A DNA stretch of 64,000 nucleotides from positions 1 to 64,000 of the forward strand of contig BAAHQB010000171.1 in assembly GCA_054601695.1 (NCBI GenBank), read 5' to 3'. Of the stretch, positions 63,663 through 64,000 are shown piece after piece (position 1 is the stretch's first letter; each line of letters begins with the position of its first letter). A program made the position numbers and the translations under genes. The stretch comes from Amorphochlora amoebiformis (lineage: Eukaryota > Cercozoa > Chlorarachniophyceae). The notes below the pieces were generated by a model. The model was given only the letters and a program-made list of their open reading frames with translations. It had not been told where the DNA came from and searched no databases.

Positions 63663-64000
63663 GCGGAGCTCCTTGTGAGCACGTGTCCCCCCTTCCGAGC
63701 ACTACGCCGCCCTCTTGTGACTCGCGAGATCGCGACCGATTTTTTTTATATAAGAGTGACAGCACGTTGGGTCACAAAAGGTTCGCCGAAGTATTATCCA
63801 TTTAGCCGACATATTATCCGATGTTCCGTGTGGCGGGCGAATAATGGCCTTGGCGTGAGGCGTGGGCTCCCTGCTCCCGGGAGCCCAAGGCCTCGCATTA
63901 CTAGCCCCATTGAAGTAAACCTTGTCCCCCAGAGCTGGTTTGTGAGGGAAATGTGGTTTTTGGTCCGGTATTGGGTCAGCTGGAAACGGGCTGGAAGGAT
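63663..64000. other. Upstream region of gene G, GC-rich window end
   Basis: 63663-63780 should hold the gene G promoter. 63830-64000 is the most GC-rich non-coding stretch of the window and has a hairpin with arms GGGCTCCC and GGGAGCCC (63866-63888). No gene can be called. Confidence 0.55.
63753..63761 (-). promoter_or_regulatory. TGTCACTCT half-site upstream of gene G
   Basis: On the minus strand TGTCACTCT occurs about 90 bp before the gene G ATG, next to a TATATAA-like stretch (63748-63753). It equals the first nine bases of the palindrome in the B/C and E/F promoters. Confidence 0.4.

Overview
This is nuclear DNA of a eukaryote. Genes are split by spliceosomal GT-AG introns, interstitial telomere-type repeats are TTAGGG/CCCTAA, and most of the 64 kb is (AT)n microsatellite. 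A sigma-70 region 4 protein with a presequence-like N-terminus (14.1-16.7 kb) suggests an organism that has, or had, a plastid. The lineage cannot be fixed from this window; an alga or other plastid-bearing protist fits best. The long Tyr/Ile open frames are translations of AT arrays and are not genes.

I assembled seven split genes by hand, requiring GT/AG borders, an open frame and matching phase at every junction. From left to right: (A) 509-7312 minus, a predicted beta-rich protein of unknown family with an Arg/Glu/Lys tail; (B) 8332-14003 minus, a polytopic membrane protein of about 772 residues; (C) 14132-16737 plus, a 143-residue stand-alone sigma-70 region 4 protein; (D) 17549-28473 plus, an RluA-type pseudouridine synthase; (E) 29446-30957 minus, a secreted or membrane-anchored EGF-TSP1-PAN-like protein; (F) 31156-60555 plus, a RhoGAP-PH protein in about 41 exons spread over 29 kb; (G) 61855-63662 minus, a compact seven-helix membrane protein of 508 residues.

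The pairs B/C and E/F are divergent and share a near-identical 17-bp palindrome (TGTCA-N7-TGACA) in their short intergenic spaces. A related half-site precedes gene G. Intron size is bimodal: some introns are 24-60 nt, while others of 0.3-3 kb are almost entirely AT arrays, telomeric arrays, GA/CT arrays or one 255-nt poly-G run.

The most unusual feature is the link between intron expansion and small-scale duplication of exon edges. Beside the AT arrays lie serial degenerate copies of real exons or their splice sites: five and two extra copies in gene D; in gene F, eight copies of a 36-nt exon-like unit, plus further copies at 43, 45-47, 49 and 58-59 kb. Telomeric arrays carry a second recurring 80-100 bp block in fixed orientation, and a possible tRNA-derived SINE occurs three or four times in introns or intergenic DNA.
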